64,000 bases of DNA, from positions 1 through 64,000 of the forward strand of contig DASRBN010000042.1 in the NCBI GenBank assembly GCA_035653615.1, written 5' to 3'. Source of the DNA: Ktedonobacteraceae bacterium. GTDB taxonomy: Bacteria > Chloroflexota > Ktedonobacteria > Ktedonobacterales > Ktedonobacteraceae. The notes under the pieces were generated by a model. The model had not been told where the DNA came from. It ran no database searches and was given only the letters and a program-made list of their open reading frames with translations. Below are positions 24,051 through 33,755 of this stretch, in pieces (within the stretch, counting starts at the first letter, position 1; each line of letters starts with the position of its first letter). Made by a program: the position numbers and the translations under genes.

Positions 24051-24503
24051 TCAGCGTACTAAAAGAACCGGGCATGGAGCGTGGTCAAGCACGAAACGCG
24101 CTACATGGCCAACAGACTTTGGTCCTATCGGTGGACCAGGATTTTTAGGTGAGCGTGGGCAGATGACGATAAGATCAGCCAACCAGTCTGCGGCGCATTG
24201 AACGATTTCGCGTTCAGGGCGGCCCTCACGCTGCAAACGTTCCGCATTGGAGAAGTAGCGCGCCCCCTCCTCAAGAATATCCTGGGCGGATGCTACTTCC
24301 GCCTGTCGCATCTGTTCGCGCCTGGGAGCAGGAGGATGGGGTGGGCGTAGAAATCGCTCGCGCTGGCGCTCCATTTCTCCCTGTGGGCCACTATCGATCA
24401 CGTAAAGTAGCCCGATAGTGCGTGCTTCTGATTGCAGCATTGTGGAAACTGCTTTGCTGATCTCTTCAATATTCGTTCCATCCAGGCAGCAGAGTACGCG
24501 CAT
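24051..24503 (-). CDS. Universal stress protein family (UspA)
   Basis: About 150 residues. The family start MRVLCCLDGTNIEEISKAV, the middle segment RPEREIVQCAADWLADLIVIC and the end VGHVARFVLDHAPCPVLLVR match UspA-fold proteins. The nucleotide-binding motif is incomplete (IGPKSVGHVARF instead of Gly-X2-Gly-X9-Gly-Ser), so ATP binding is uncertain. GAGGAGG lies 6 nt before the ATG at 24503, which decides the start. That places it 11 bp after the transporter gene, in one operon. Confidence 0.82.
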   Translation of the reverse strand: MRVLCCLDGTNIEEISKAVSTMLQSEARTIGLLYVIDSGPQGEMERQRERFLRPPHPPAPRREQMRQAEVASAQDILEEGARYFSNAERLQREGRPEREIVQCAADWLADLIVICPRSPKNPGPPIGPKSVGHVARFVLDHAPCPVLLVR

Positions 24504-24514
24504 TGATTTCCTCC

Positions 24515-25825
24515 TCAAAGCAGCAATAGCCAGATAGTAATGGCCCCTGCCAGTAACATGAACGGTGTTACCATTATACCAACTTTAAAGTAATCCAGTC
24601 CTGATACATCCAGGTTGCGACGTCGAAGAATTAATAGCCAGAGGATAGTCGCAAGCGAGCCAACCGTCGTCAGGTTCGGTCCCAGGTCGCAGCCGAACAT
24701 GGTCGCGGCGATAAAGCCCAGGCGGGCAGATGCCGCGATATGCCCCGTAGCTCCAAGCGCCGATCTCATCACGATAGCCATCGGAATATTATTAATCAAG
24801 TTGGTGCCGATTGCCGACCCGGCGGTGCCGATAGCAACTGCTCCCAGGCTAGTGCCGCCTGAGAGGTGAATCAGCAACTGGCCAAATTGTGCTGTCAGGT
24901 GCGTGTTCTCTACCGCTTTTACGACGATAAACATGCCTCCGATAAACCCGAAAATGGACCACGAGATTTGCTTGCCCAGGTCATTAAATGCCAGTTGTTT
25001 CCACACCAGAGCGCCTATGAGCAGGAGAACTGCTCCTCCCAATGCGACCAGAGAGAGCGGCACCTGTAATGCCGAGGCAATGATATAGGCCACTGCAACG
25101 AGTAGCAAAACGCTACAGGTGTAGCGGAAGTAGGTTCGATGCCGGATCGATTCGGCTGCCGAGGGCAGGCGCTTGGCATCGAAAGTGCCCCGCACCTGCC
25201 TGCGATAGAGCCAGAAAAAGAAAGCGATATTGATGCTGATGACTACCAGGCTGGGCAAAAACAGGAGGCGCAGGAATGTCCAGAGGTCGAGCCGGAACGA
25301 TGAAAGAATGATGATATTGATAGGGTTGCTGACCGGCAGCAGGAATGAGGCGGTATCGGCAATGAAGGTACACGCAAAAAGGAAAGGCAGGACAGGGAGC
25401 CGCAGCCGTGTCACCAGAGTGTAGACGATGGGCGTCAAAATCAAGGCCGTGGCATCGTTGGAGAGTATCATCGAAATCAAACATCCCAGCAGGAAGGTGT
25501 TCAGCAAGAGTCGCCTGGAACTACCACCTGCCAGCCTTGCTGCCTGCGCTGCTAACCAATCGAAGAGGCCGGCAGCTTCGGCTAGCGCAGAGATGGACAT
25601 CATGCCGAGAAAAAAGAAAAATGTATTCCAATCGCTTGCCAGCGTAGCCAGCGCATCAAGGGGATTGATGAGGCCAATGATGAGCAGCAGCGCGGCCCCA
25701 GCCAGGGCAATCATGGCCTCGTTCAATTTGAACGGACGAACCATGATGCCAATCAGCGTCAAGAGTGCTATCAGCGAGATAAGTATGGTTGTAGTAAGTG
25801 CGGGTACATGAAAGAACTGCAGCAT
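24515..25825 (-). CDS. ArsB/NhaD-type ion transporter
   Basis: About 436 residues with 11-12 membrane helices. SNDATALILTPIVYTLV and the second-half copy IGTNLINNIPMAIVM are the paired signature loops of the ArsB/CitM (IT) superfamily, including arsenite/antimonite effluxers. No arsR or arsC is nearby, so the substrate (arsenite, an organic anion or Na+) is undetermined. The downstream UspA gene is 11 bp away; a stress-responsive ion-transport operon is likely. The start could also be a GTG 18 bp upstream. Confidence 0.8.
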   Translation of the reverse strand: MLQFFHVPALTTTILISLIALLTLIGIMVRPFKLNEAMIALAGAALLLIIGLINPLDALATLASDWNTFFFFLGMMSISALAEAAGLFDWLAAQAARLAGGSSRRLLLNTFLLGCLISMILSNDATALILTPIVYTLVTRLRLPVLPFLFACTFIADTASFLLPVSNPINIIILSSFRLDLWTFLRLLFLPSLVVISINIAFFFWLYRRQVRGTFDAKRLPSAAESIRHRTYFRYTCSVLLLVAVAYIIASALQVPLSLVALGGAVLLLIGALVWKQLAFNDLGKQISWSIFGFIGGMFIVVKAVENTHLTAQFGQLLIHLSGGTSLGAVAIGTAGSAIGTNLINNIPMAIVMRSALGATGHIAASARLGFIAATMFGCDLGPNLTTVGSLATILWLLILRRRNLDVSGLDYFKVGIMVTPFMLLAGAITIWLLLL

Positions 25826-25991
25826 AGAAATAGCATAACCCACTTTAGAGCGAAATGGTAGACGTTAAAGCTATACATAACACGAATTTACGGCTGAGAA
25901 AGAGACATTTGCTAACTCTCTCGACGCCTGGGCTTCGCTGTGGTATCATCGGTGCAATCATACAACATTTCATAGAAGGATCGGCTGTACT

Positions 25992-28900
25992 GTGTATCTC
26001 AAGCGCTTAGAAATGCTCGGCTTTAAGAGCTTTGCGAACAAAACCACGTTGGAGTTCAGTACGGGTATCACCGCGGTTGTGGGACCGAACGGTGCGGGGA
26101 AATCCAATGTCGCGGACGCGGTGCGCTGGGTACTGGGCGAACAGAGCATGCGCCAGCTACGTGGCAAGAAGAGTGAAGATATCATCTTTGCGGGCGGGCA
26201 TGGAAAAGCCGCGCTTGGCATGGCCGAGGTTTCTCTGACGCTGGATAACAGTAGCGGTTGGGTGCCTTCCGAGTACAGCGAAATTACCGTCACCCGCCGC
26301 AGCTATCGTTCGGGTGAGAATGAATACCTCATCAATAAGCAGAAAGTGCGCCTCAAAGATGTCGTTTTGCTGCTGGCCCAGGCTCGTATCGGCCACGACT
26401 CTTATACGGTTGTTGGTCAAGGTTTGATTGATGCTGCGTTGAGCCTGCGTGCTGAGGAACGGCGCGGTTTGTTCGAAGACGCGGCTGGCATACGCCCCTT
26501 TCAAGTCCAGCGTGTCGATGCTGAGAATCGCCTGCGCCAGACCGAGCAAAATCTGGATAGGCTGCGCGACATCGTAAGCGAGATAGAGCCGCGCCTGGGA
26601 CCTCTCGCTGAACAGGCACGCCGCGCCGTCGAGTACCGCCAGTTGAACAACGAGTTACAAAATGTGCTCCTCACCTGGTATGCCCTGCAATGGCGACGTT
26701 TGCGCACTACCAGAGAGCATTCTGAGAGCGCGGAACAAGAACAGGCGTTGAAAGTCCGGCAGGTCGAGCAGGCATTGCAGGCAGTGGAGCAACAGAAGGA
26801 TGCCCTGCGAGCCAGGAAACAAAGCGCGCAGAATGCCATTATCGAGGCGCGTAGAGAACGCGGTGAGGCTAACGAAGTTGTCCAGCGTATAGAGCGCGAA
26901 CTGGCGGTCAGCGAAGAGCGGATCGCCAGCCTGGAACGGCAGCAGAGCGAGCAACAGCAGGAGGAGCGGCGCCTGCGCGAACGCCTGATAGTCGCCCAGC
27001 AGCAGGTGATTGATCTTGAAGAACAATGTGACCTTGCCGATGAAGCCGTGGATACAGATGCAGCATCCTTGGCAACGCTGGAAGCGCAGGTGGCAAAGGC
27101 GCAAAAAGAATACGAGATGGATGAACGGCGACTGCGCAGTGCCCAGAGCGAACTCATCCAGGTTCAAGCCCGCCTGGGTGCCAGCCAGTCCGATCTTGGC
27201 AGGCAGCAGAAGCATCTTGGAGAACGCAATCGTACCCTGGCGGCGAGGCGCGATAGCATCGCGCAAACGCAGCAATCCCTGCGCGCCCTGGAAACACGCC
27301 TGCTCGATGAACGAGCTCATCTCACCACCGCCCGTAACGAGGAACAGCAGTTTGTTCAGCGCAAATCGGCGCTTGCTCGTACTCTTGCTGATGCACAGCA
27401 GGAACTCGAACGCTTGAAATCCACACTGGCCGAGGCGGATCGGCAGCGCCGGACCGTTTCAGATCGGCTCAATATGCTGAAAAACTGGCGCACGAGCCTG
27501 AGCGGATATAGCGACGGCGTGCGCGCTCTACTACGCCCGCCATCCGCTAACATCTCTGGAATAATTGGTCCGGTTCCCCAACTTGGAGTTGCAACCGCTG
27601 GATTGGAAGCTGCATTAGAAGCCGCGCTGGGGCCATATTTGCAGGCAGTAGTGGTTGCGACCTTCGCAGATGCCCGTTCGTGCCTGAATTATTTGCAGTC
27701 TTCAAAGGCGGGGAAGGCGATGATCGTGTGGCTATCCCAGAATGAAAAGCAACGAGAGGGCGAAGAGACCTCAGATGCCGCAAGCCAGCAGGTAGGGTTG
27801 GAAGAAGAGAGATTACATCGGTTTCTCGAAGGTATACCTGCGTTGAGAGATCGGGTGATTGGTTATGCCTGGCGCTCTATCCAGAGCGAAGCCCGCTATA
27901 CACAGTTATTTCGCACGATGCTATGTGGCACAGTCATCGTGCATGATCTGGAAACTGCGCGTACTGTACTTGATGCACTGCTGCTCGTGCGAGGAACTGC
28001 CAATGATCCCCACATCGAAAAGCTGGTAACGAGAAATGGTGAGGTGCTCCATAGAGATGGCTGGCTGGCTGGAGGAAGCACTAAAGATGCTGGGCAGCAA
28101 GGTTTGCTTGCATATGAACGTGAATTACACGAGTTGCCGGAACAGCTTGAAAAACATGTGACCCTGGTTAACCAGATAAACGACATGATCAGCGAGGTGC
28201 AGCGCAGCCAGGAGGTACGGCGTGTCGAGCAGAATGCACTCGAGAAACAGTTGCAGAAAGTAACTGCTCGCATCGGTGAATTGAATAAGGCCGTTGGAAA
28301 TACGCAGCGCGAACAGGAGCGCCTGCAAACCGAATTGCAGCTATCGACCTCAATCGAACAGCAGTTAGCCGCAGAACTGGCCGGATTGGAGCAGGAGGTA
28401 CAGGCTGCGACTGAACGCGTGCGCGCTCATGAAAAGTCTCAACGCGAACTGGCCGGGCTGGTCGAGGAATTGCAAGCAGAAGTAGAGGAGCGCACGCAGG
28501 CCTACCGCTACCAGCAGGATGAACTGGGCAAGGCCCGCACTGCCCTGGCATTGAAACGGCAGGAGGCGAAGGCACTGCGCCAGCAACTGGCCACTCAGCA
28601 GGCACAGGTGCAGGATCTGAAAACGCAGGTCGAGCAGCGCGTGTCACGTGTCAAACAGGCGGAGGAGCAAAAGCAGGCTTTACAGCAGGCTATCGCGCTG
28701 AACCGGGCAGAACTGGAACAGGCTCGCGAGCAGGTTCTGCTGCTGTCAGAAGCGTTACACGTTGCCGAAGAGCAGGCAAATAAGATTGACGAGCAAATCC
28801 TGTCTTTGGAACAGGAGTCGTTGCAACTGCGACATACGATGAACGAGCTGGAGGTAGCCTACCGGCGCTGCCTGCTGGAAAGCCAGAAGGCGCGGGACGC

Positions 28901-29774
28901 CGTTGAGGCCCTGTTGGAGCAATTGCGTGAAGAGATGGGCATCAGTGATCCAGGAGAACTGCCACGCTATACTGCTACTCAAACTGAATCAGGTCTGAAT
29001 GGCGTAGATAGCCCAGAAGATGATCTAGAAGTTTCTTCTATCGAGGTGGGTGTGCTTTCGGAGGAGGACGAAGCCCAACTGCGAAAACTGCGCAGGCGTG
29101 TTGACAATTTGCGCGCCCGGCTCAAGGCTCTTGGAGGCTCCGATCCAGACGCGCCGCAGCAATATGAGGAGACGCGCACACGCTATGAATTTCTTTCGAC
29201 GCAGATCGCAGATATGGACCAGGCCGCGCAGCATTTGCGCTCAATCATTAGCCAGCTGGATGCAATGATGGCGCGCCAGTTTGAAGTCACCTTCGCTGCC
29301 GTCAATGCGCGTTTCCGCGAACACTTCACGACGCTCTTCAACGGTGGTACGGCGCGCCTGGAACTGATCTCTGCGAGAAATGAAGACGAGGATGGCGCGG
29401 CCCCAAATGCTATGCCTGCCGGAGTGGAGGTGATAGTGCAGCCACCGGGGAAGAAGGTGCAGGACTTATCGTTGTTATCGGGCGGCGAGCGAGCGCTGGT
29501 TTCGGCGGCGCTGCTTTTCGCCTTGCTGGAAATCAATCCGCCGCCGTTCTGCTTGCTGGATGAAGTCGATGCCGCCCTGGACGAATCGAATGTGACGCGC
29601 TTCTGTGAGATTTTGAAGCGTCTCGCTCGCAACACGCAGTTTATCGTGATTACGCATAATCGTGTTACTATGATGGAGGCGCAAGTGATCTACGGCGTCT
29701 CAATGGGCGGTGATAGCGTATCAAGGCTGATCTCCATGAAGCTGGAAGATGCTGTCGTTGCCGGAGACCGCTAG
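25992..29774 (+). CDS. smc: Chromosome segregation SMC ATPase
   Basis: 1260 residues, GTG start. The N-terminal head has Walker A GPNGAGKS (31-38), then GEQSMRQLRGKKSEDIIFAGG. Two long coiled coils flank a hinge (about residues 515-690, ISGIIGPVPQLGVATAGLEAAL through NDPHIEKLVTRNGEVLHRDGWLAGG). The C-terminal head carries signature LSGGERALVSAALLFALLE and Walker B FCLLDEVDAALDE. Length is at the upper end for bacterial SMC, owing mostly to the coils. Partners ScpA/ScpB are not in the window. Confidence 0.95.
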   Translation: MYLKRLEMLGFKSFANKTTLEFSTGITAVVGPNGAGKSNVADAVRWVLGEQSMRQLRGKKSEDIIFAGGHGKAALGMAEVSLTLDNSSGWVPSEYSEITVTRRSYRSGENEYLINKQKVRLKDVVLLLAQARIGHDSYTVVGQGLIDAALSLRAEERRGLFEDAAGIRPFQVQRVDAENRLRQTEQNLDRLRDIVSEIEPRLGPLAEQARRAVEYRQLNNELQNVLLTWYALQWRRLRTTREHSESAEQEQALKVRQVEQALQAVEQQKDALRARKQSAQNAIIEARRERGEANEVVQRIERELAVSEERIASLERQQSEQQQEERRLRERLIVAQQQVIDLEEQCDLADEAVDTDAASLATLEAQVAKAQKEYEMDERRLRSAQSELIQVQARLGASQSDLGRQQKHLGERNRTLAARRDSIAQTQQSLRALETRLLDERAHLTTARNEEQQFVQRKSALARTLADAQQELERLKSTLAEADRQRRTVSDRLNMLKNWRTSLSGYSDGVRALLRPPSANISGIIGPVPQLGVATAGLEAALEAALGPYLQAVVVATFADARSCLNYLQSSKAGKAMIVWLSQNEKQREGEETSDAASQQVGLEEERLHRFLEGIPALRDRVIGYAWRSIQSEARYTQLFRTMLCGTVIVHDLETARTVLDALLLVRGTANDPHIEKLVTRNGEVLHRDGWLAGGSTKDAGQQGLLAYERELHELPEQLEKHVTLVNQINDMISEVQRSQEVRRVEQNALEKQLQKVTARIGELNKAVGNTQREQERLQTELQLSTSIEQQLAAELAGLEQEVQAATERVRAHEKSQRELAGLVEELQAEVEERTQAYRYQQDELGKARTALALKRQEAKALRQQLATQQAQVQDLKTQVEQRVSRVKQAEEQKQALQQAIALNRAELEQAREQVLLLSEALHVAEEQANKIDEQILSLEQESLQLRHTMNELEVAYRRCLLESQKARDAVEALLEQLREEMGISDPGELPRYTATQTESGLNGVDSPEDDLEVSSIEVGVLSEEDEAQLRKLRRRVDNLRARLKALGGSDPDAPQQYEETRTRYEFLSTQIADMDQAAQHLRSIISQLDAMMARQFEVTFAAVNARFREHFTTLFNGGTARLELISARNEDEDGAAPNAMPAGVEVIVQPPGKKVQDLSLLSGGERALVSAALLFALLEINPPPFCLLDEVDAALDESNVTRFCEILKRLARNTQFIVITHNRVTMMEAQVIYGVSMGGDSVSRLISMKLEDAVVAGDR

Positions 29775-29826
29775 CTTTGCAAATTTTTGGAATTTTACGA
29801 ATTTGCAAAATTCCGCAAAAAAGGTA

Positions 29827-29855
29827 TTGACATGGCTCCCGAATAGTAGTATTAT
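29827..29855 (+). promoter_or_regulatory. Promoter of the 5S rRNA gene
   Basis: Perfect TTGACA (29827-29832), a 17-bp spacer and TATTAT (29850-29855). It lies about 33 bp upstream of the 5S 5' end, between smc and the rRNA. Confidence 0.7.
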
Positions 29856-29888
29856 ACACCCTGTCAAGAGAACCGCCTGTATGTGCAG

Positions 29889-30012
<124 letters not shown>

Positions 30013-30034
30013 CCGCCCACATAGGCGGTTTTTT
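30013..30034 (+). terminator. Terminator of the 5S rRNA gene
   Basis: CCGCC (30013-30017) pairs with GGCGG (30024-30028) around a 6-nt loop, followed by six T. It directly follows the 5S 3' end and abuts the stop codon of the convergent aminotransferase gene. Confidence 0.85.
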
Positions 30035-31197
30035 CATGACTTTATATGTTTCAGCGCCTCCACCAGCATATCTATCTCATCCTCCTTATTATAAAACCCC
30101 GTCGATATCCGCAGTGAATCCATCGTCGGAATGTTGCGAATATAAATATTGTGTTCCTGGCTCAGGTATTGCACGACCTCAGTAGTATTGCGACCATCCA
30201 GTTTGAAGGAGAGCAGGCCGCTTGCACCGGGCTTTGGAGTCAGAATAGTAATGCCAGGCAATGATTTAAGCGCGTTGCAGGCATAGGTGTTGAGCGATGA
30301 AATACGTTCGTAGAGCCAGTCGTAACCGACGGTCTTCTCAAGCCAGTTCAGGACGGCAGCCTGACCAGCCAGTGCTGCTGTCTGGCGCCCGCCGACCTCA
30401 AAGCATTGCGCGTTCTCAAGCAGCTCCCATTCAATGCCTTCTTCGTGTTTGATCGACCAGTAGCCAACATAAGTGGGTCTGACATAGTGAAGCGATTCTT
30501 TGCGCACGTATAACGCGCCTGTGCCGTCGGGTCCACAAAGCCACTTTTGCATAGGGATGGCGTAGAAATCGATACCGAGCGCTTTCACATCGAGCGGTAT
30601 TGCGCCTGCCGATTGCGCGCCATCGATTAGCACAGGAATGCCCAGTTCGTGGCCGGTGCGTGCGACTTCGCGAATATCGAGAACGGCCCCGGTCGTCCAG
30701 GTAACATGAGAAATGGAGATCAGGCGCGTGCGCGGCGTTATCAAGTCAGTAATGGCTTCAAGAATGGGACGGTCAGTATTCGGCCCCAGGTCGGCAAAAC
30801 GTATCACGACTCCTGCACGATCACGAAGCTGGTAGAGCGGGGCAAGCAGACTCATATGCTCGTGATTAGTGGTAATAACCTCATCTCCAGCATGCCAATC
30901 AATACCATAGCTGATGATATTCAGGCCCTCGCCGGTGTTGTCGGTCAGAGCGATCTCGCCCTCGTGAGCGTTGAGCAGACTGGCTACACGTGTGCGGGCC
31001 TCGGCGTAAATTTTTCCCATCGACTCGAATGCGGCTGCTCCTAAACGGCCATTGCGCCATTCGCTATCTATACGTTCCTGCATAGCAGAAATAACGCACG
31101 TGGGCAAAGGGCCGAATGTGCCCGTGTTCAGGTAGATATGAGATGTGGTGGCAGGCATTTCCTGGCGAATAGACTGTAAATGTGTGAGGTCCGGCAA
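30034..31197 (-). CDS. Class V aminotransferase (isopenicillin-N-epimerase/cysteine-desulfurase-like)
   Basis: About 387 residues. PLP-enzyme motifs: IYLNTGTFGPLP near the N-terminus, ALTDNTGEGLNIISYG, VLIDGAQSAGAIPLD (PLP Asp), and IPMQKWLCGPDGTGALYV with the Schiff-base Lys. The pattern is that of class V enzymes related to isopenicillin N epimerase and cysteine desulfurase; the substrate is unknown. Start: GAAGGAG lies 7 nt before a TTG at 31197, just ahead of the conserved part. An ATG at 31221 and one at 31332 are in frame but lack such a site. Confidence 0.8.
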   Translation of the reverse strand: MPDLTHLQSIRQEMPATTSHIYLNTGTFGPLPTCVISAMQERIDSEWRNGRLGAAAFESMGKIYAEARTRVASLLNAHEGEIALTDNTGEGLNIISYGIDWHAGDEVITTNHEHMSLLAPLYQLRDRAGVVIRFADLGPNTDRPILEAITDLITPRTRLISISHVTWTTGAVLDIREVARTGHELGIPVLIDGAQSAGAIPLDVKALGIDFYAIPMQKWLCGPDGTGALYVRKESLHYVRPTYVGYWSIKHEEGIEWELLENAQCFEVGGRQTAALAGQAAVLNWLEKTVGYDWLYERISSLNTYACNALKSLPGITILTPKPGASGLLSFKLDGRNTTEVVQYLSQEHNIYIRNIPTMDSLRISTGFYNKEDEIDMLVEALKHIKS

Positions 31198-31344
31198 AAT
31201 AACGCTCCTTCGTAGCTCCATCGTAGAAGTATCTTCGTTGCGTGTGGGTTCATCGCCTGTTTTCGCTATTGGGTTGCTGCAAACGATGAACGAGCGCTGA
31301 CAACTATTCAGTGTAATCAAAGTATATCTCAAAGTTTAGAGAGG

Positions 31345-31674
31345 TTGCCAGTTGTGAGCGTTCGTGACAATTGTCAATTACGGAGTTTCTGGCATGGCAT
31401 AATCAGCTTGAGGCTGTCCTGGCTCTGGCAGGGAAAGGTAGTACGCCATGTGCATCTAAAAGACCACGACGGTCATTTCGGTCTGAGGGAGGGATTGAAC
31501 TATCTGCACCCGGGTGAAGGACAGATCGATTTTCGACGCTTTGTACAGCAGTTGAAAGCGGCAGGTTATGATGGCGCTTTGAGTCTGGAAGCGCGAGCAA
31601 TCGATTCCGAAGGGCAGGTCGATGTTGAACGCATCCAGGCGAGTCTGCAATTTATGAGGCAATTGATTGGTTGA
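31345..31674 (+). pseudogene. Truncated sugar-phosphate isomerase/epimerase (IolE-like), C-terminal end
   Basis: The last ~80 codons encode VVRHVHLKDHDGHFGLREG, GEGQIDFRRFVQQLKAAGYDGALSLE, the C-terminal strands and metal-site region of xylose-isomerase-like TIM-barrel proteins (usual length about 270). The first ~25 codons have no likeness to the family, and nothing matching the missing N-terminal two thirds lies upstream. Best read as a remnant of a deleted gene; a short functional peptide is unlikely. Confidence 0.65.
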
Positions 31675-31757
31675 TAAGAAGGCCTGCGTCTACGCCTGAC
31701 TTGAAACGTGCGATAATGTGAATAGAGAAAAAACCTTTAACCAGGAGATAGCGTCTT

Positions 31758-32297
31758 ATGCGCATACGCAATTACAGGCCGGGAGATATTCCGACGCTTT
31801 TACATATACAACAGGTTTCCGCCCAGGCTGATGGTACCGAGGCGATGAGCGAGGCCGATTTCGAAGAATGGCTGGAGCAGCCCGATCTTGCTGCACCCAT
31901 GAATGTGTTCAGGATTACTGACGATGACGAAGATGATCCAGATGAATGGGGGCAGGCGGGAACGCTGGATGGTCTGGAAGGTGAGACAATTGGGTATACT
32001 GTGCTGCAATTGCGCCGGAGTCAGCACGCCTATCACTTTCTTTGCGAGGGAGCGGTGTTGCCACAGCACCGGCGTAGAGGCGCCGGACAAGCCCTGCTGA
32101 TCTGCGCGCTTAATCATGCCCGTATGCGAGCATCAGAATTTGAATTTGAGGCGCAACAGGAGGGCTTTCCTATCTACTTTGAGGCGTTGCTGCCAGTTCG
32201 CGATCCTGCATCGGAGAAACTGGCGGCGAAATTCGATATGCAGCCAACCGATGAGCAGGCTTTGAAGGGTATGAGGCTGTATCGTTTCAAATTGTGA
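31758..32297 (+). CDS. GNAT-family N-acetyltransferase
   Basis: 179 residues. N-terminal IRNYRPGDIPTLLHIQQV and acetyl-CoA motif A VLPQHRRRGAGQALLICALNHAR (Gln/Arg-X2-Gly-X-Gly/Ala) are typical. An acidic loop (TDDDEDDPDEWGQ) is inserted before motif A. The acceptor is unknown. AGGAGA lies 9 nt before the ATG. Convergent with thyX; the two stop codons abut. Confidence 0.82.
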   Translation: MRIRNYRPGDIPTLLHIQQVSAQADGTEAMSEADFEEWLEQPDLAAPMNVFRITDDDEDDPDEWGQAGTLDGLEGETIGYTVLQLRRSQHAYHFLCEGAVLPQHRRRGAGQALLICALNHARMRASEFEFEAQQEGFPIYFEALLPVRDPASEKLAAKFDMQPTDEQALKGMRLYRFKL

Positions 32298-33218
32298 TTA
32301 CACTTTTTCGAAATCCGTTTTCACGGTGTAAGTGCCATCAGAAATTTCTTCCAGGGTATAATCGCCAAAGAGAACGGGATCGGCCTGATAGAGGCAGAGG
32401 AAGGCGCGAACTGCCAGTTCGCGAATCTCGGTCTCGGCATGTGCGCTGGCTCGCATCTCGATAATGTGTCGCCAGGCGCGGGCATTGCCGGTGACGACGA
32501 TGGGGGCCTCTGTTTCGTTGGGCAGGATCGAACGGGCAGTCTGTTGCACTTTTTTGCGCAGGTCGGTGCGGACCTCGGCGCTCAGAATCTTTGTTCCTGC
32601 CTGCTGCATCTCCAATAAGCGATTGGTTAGAGTCGCATACTCACCGGCGGCACGTTCGATGCGCTCTAGAAATTGCGCGTGCAGCTCCTCATCACCCTGG
32701 TATTCGGGACGCTCGACGAAGCGTAGCATGCGACCGGATACGTAGCGCTGGCTCAGCTGGGAAAATCCGAGTCCAGCACGATGTCGTACCAGTTCGTGTG
32801 TGACGCTGCGCGAGATTCCATACAACAGGAGGCTATAGTTAGCATGTTCAAAGACCGAGCCGTGCCCTGAAGACTTGAGGTTGTTGAAGTAACGTTCCGC
32901 GTTAACATTAAATGTTCGACCGCGACCGAAGCTCATATAGCAAAGCTGGCCGGCGATTTTGCACAATTGCGCGCCGTCCGGCAAGGGTGTCGGGTCGTCC
33001 AGGTACTCGCTAAAATGGAGCGATTCGTCGAAGCCCGCGAGGAACCCTTGCAATCCTGCCGGATAAACGTGTGGACGCGCCAGCATCACTACCCCTGGTT
33101 TCAGAAGGTACGCAATACCGCCAGGTGAATGCTGTATAGGGGAATGAATTGTGGCGAATCCTGCATCCTCTTTGCCGCTGAGATCGCGGAAGAGTGTTTC
33201 AGGCATGATTACAGACAT
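32298..33218 (-). CDS. thyX: Flavin-dependent thymidylate synthase (ThyX family)
   Basis: 306 residues. It would make dTMP from dUMP with methylene-THF, FAD and NADPH. The family region is ELVRHRAGLGFSQLSQRYVSGRMLRFV. The classical motif is Arg-His-Arg-X7-Ser; here eight residues separate RHR from that Ser, one more than in the mycobacterial type. Other conserved parts are GHGSVFEHANYSLLLYG and NARAWRHIIEMRASAHAETEIRELA. AGGAGG lies 5 nt before the ATG at 33218, which is chosen over a start 30 bp upstream. No thyA is in the window. Confidence 0.88.
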   Translation of the reverse strand: MSVIMPETLFRDLSGKEDAGFATIHSPIQHSPGGIAYLLKPGVVMLARPHVYPAGLQGFLAGFDESLHFSEYLDDPTPLPDGAQLCKIAGQLCYMSFGRGRTFNVNAERYFNNLKSSGHGSVFEHANYSLLLYGISRSVTHELVRHRAGLGFSQLSQRYVSGRMLRFVERPEYQGDEELHAQFLERIERAAGEYATLTNRLLEMQQAGTKILSAEVRTDLRKKVQQTARSILPNETEAPIVVTGNARAWRHIIEMRASAHAETEIRELAVRAFLCLYQADPVLFGDYTLEEISDGTYTVKTDFEKV

Positions 33219-33309
33219 AGATGCCTCCTGATTTACTTGCTCATACATATTATCCTGCTGATAAGTCTAGCAGGTCGGAAGCGGTCTGGCTACACTACAG
33301 TACAAACAG

Positions 33310-33531
33310 CTATTTGTTCTCTGTAGATACCTCCGCGGGCTTCTCTGGTAGAGCAAGTAATGCATCTAATGTAGAGCGACGAACACGGTAGGCCTGGCGT
33401 GTGCCACGGTGCGGAAGGGTAATAGCTTCCAGAATACCATTTTTGATCCAGCGGCGTACCGTTGTATCATCGACACGTAATTGTTTGGCAACTTCACGGA
33501 CCGTCAACAGGTCTGATTCGTCTTTAGCCAC
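33310..33531 (-). CDS. Excisionase-type (MerR-like) small DNA-binding protein
   Basis: 73 residues, GTG start behind AGAGGG. LLTVREVAKQLRVDDTTVRRWIKNGILEAITL is a helix-turn-helix of the excisionase/HTH_17 type, followed by a wing (RQAYRVRRSTLDALLAL). No integrase or phage gene is close, so it is more likely a small regulator than a true excisionase. Confidence 0.8.
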   Translation of the reverse strand: MAKDESDLLTVREVAKQLRVDDTTVRRWIKNGILEAITLPHRGTRQAYRVRRSTLDALLALPEKPAEVSTENK

Positions 33532-33755
33532 GTTGCCCTCTTTCTGGTCGTGTGCTAGAAAGGAGAGCAGTCCTGTTTTAGTGCAGCTAATTGCAGGACT
33601 GCATACATCATATATTTGACTATAAAGACGAACATCCTGTTTTTTAGTAACTCTGAGGATTAAAGCCGCTGCTGACTCTATTGCATTATTCGTGTAGTTT
33701 CAACGAAAAAGCCACCTTTATGTGCTAATGAATGAAATCTTGTGTGTTATTGTTT

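Noticed and set aside
29775-29826. AT-rich inverted repeats after smc as its terminator
   Set aside because: Two overlapping weak stems (GGAATTTT/AAAATTCC and GCAAATT/AATTTGC) are followed by A rather than T on the plus strand. Not convincing.
33310-33531. Excisionase as sign of a prophage or integrative element
   Set aside because: No integrase, attachment repeats or phage genes were seen nearby; the fold is common in small stand-alone regulators.
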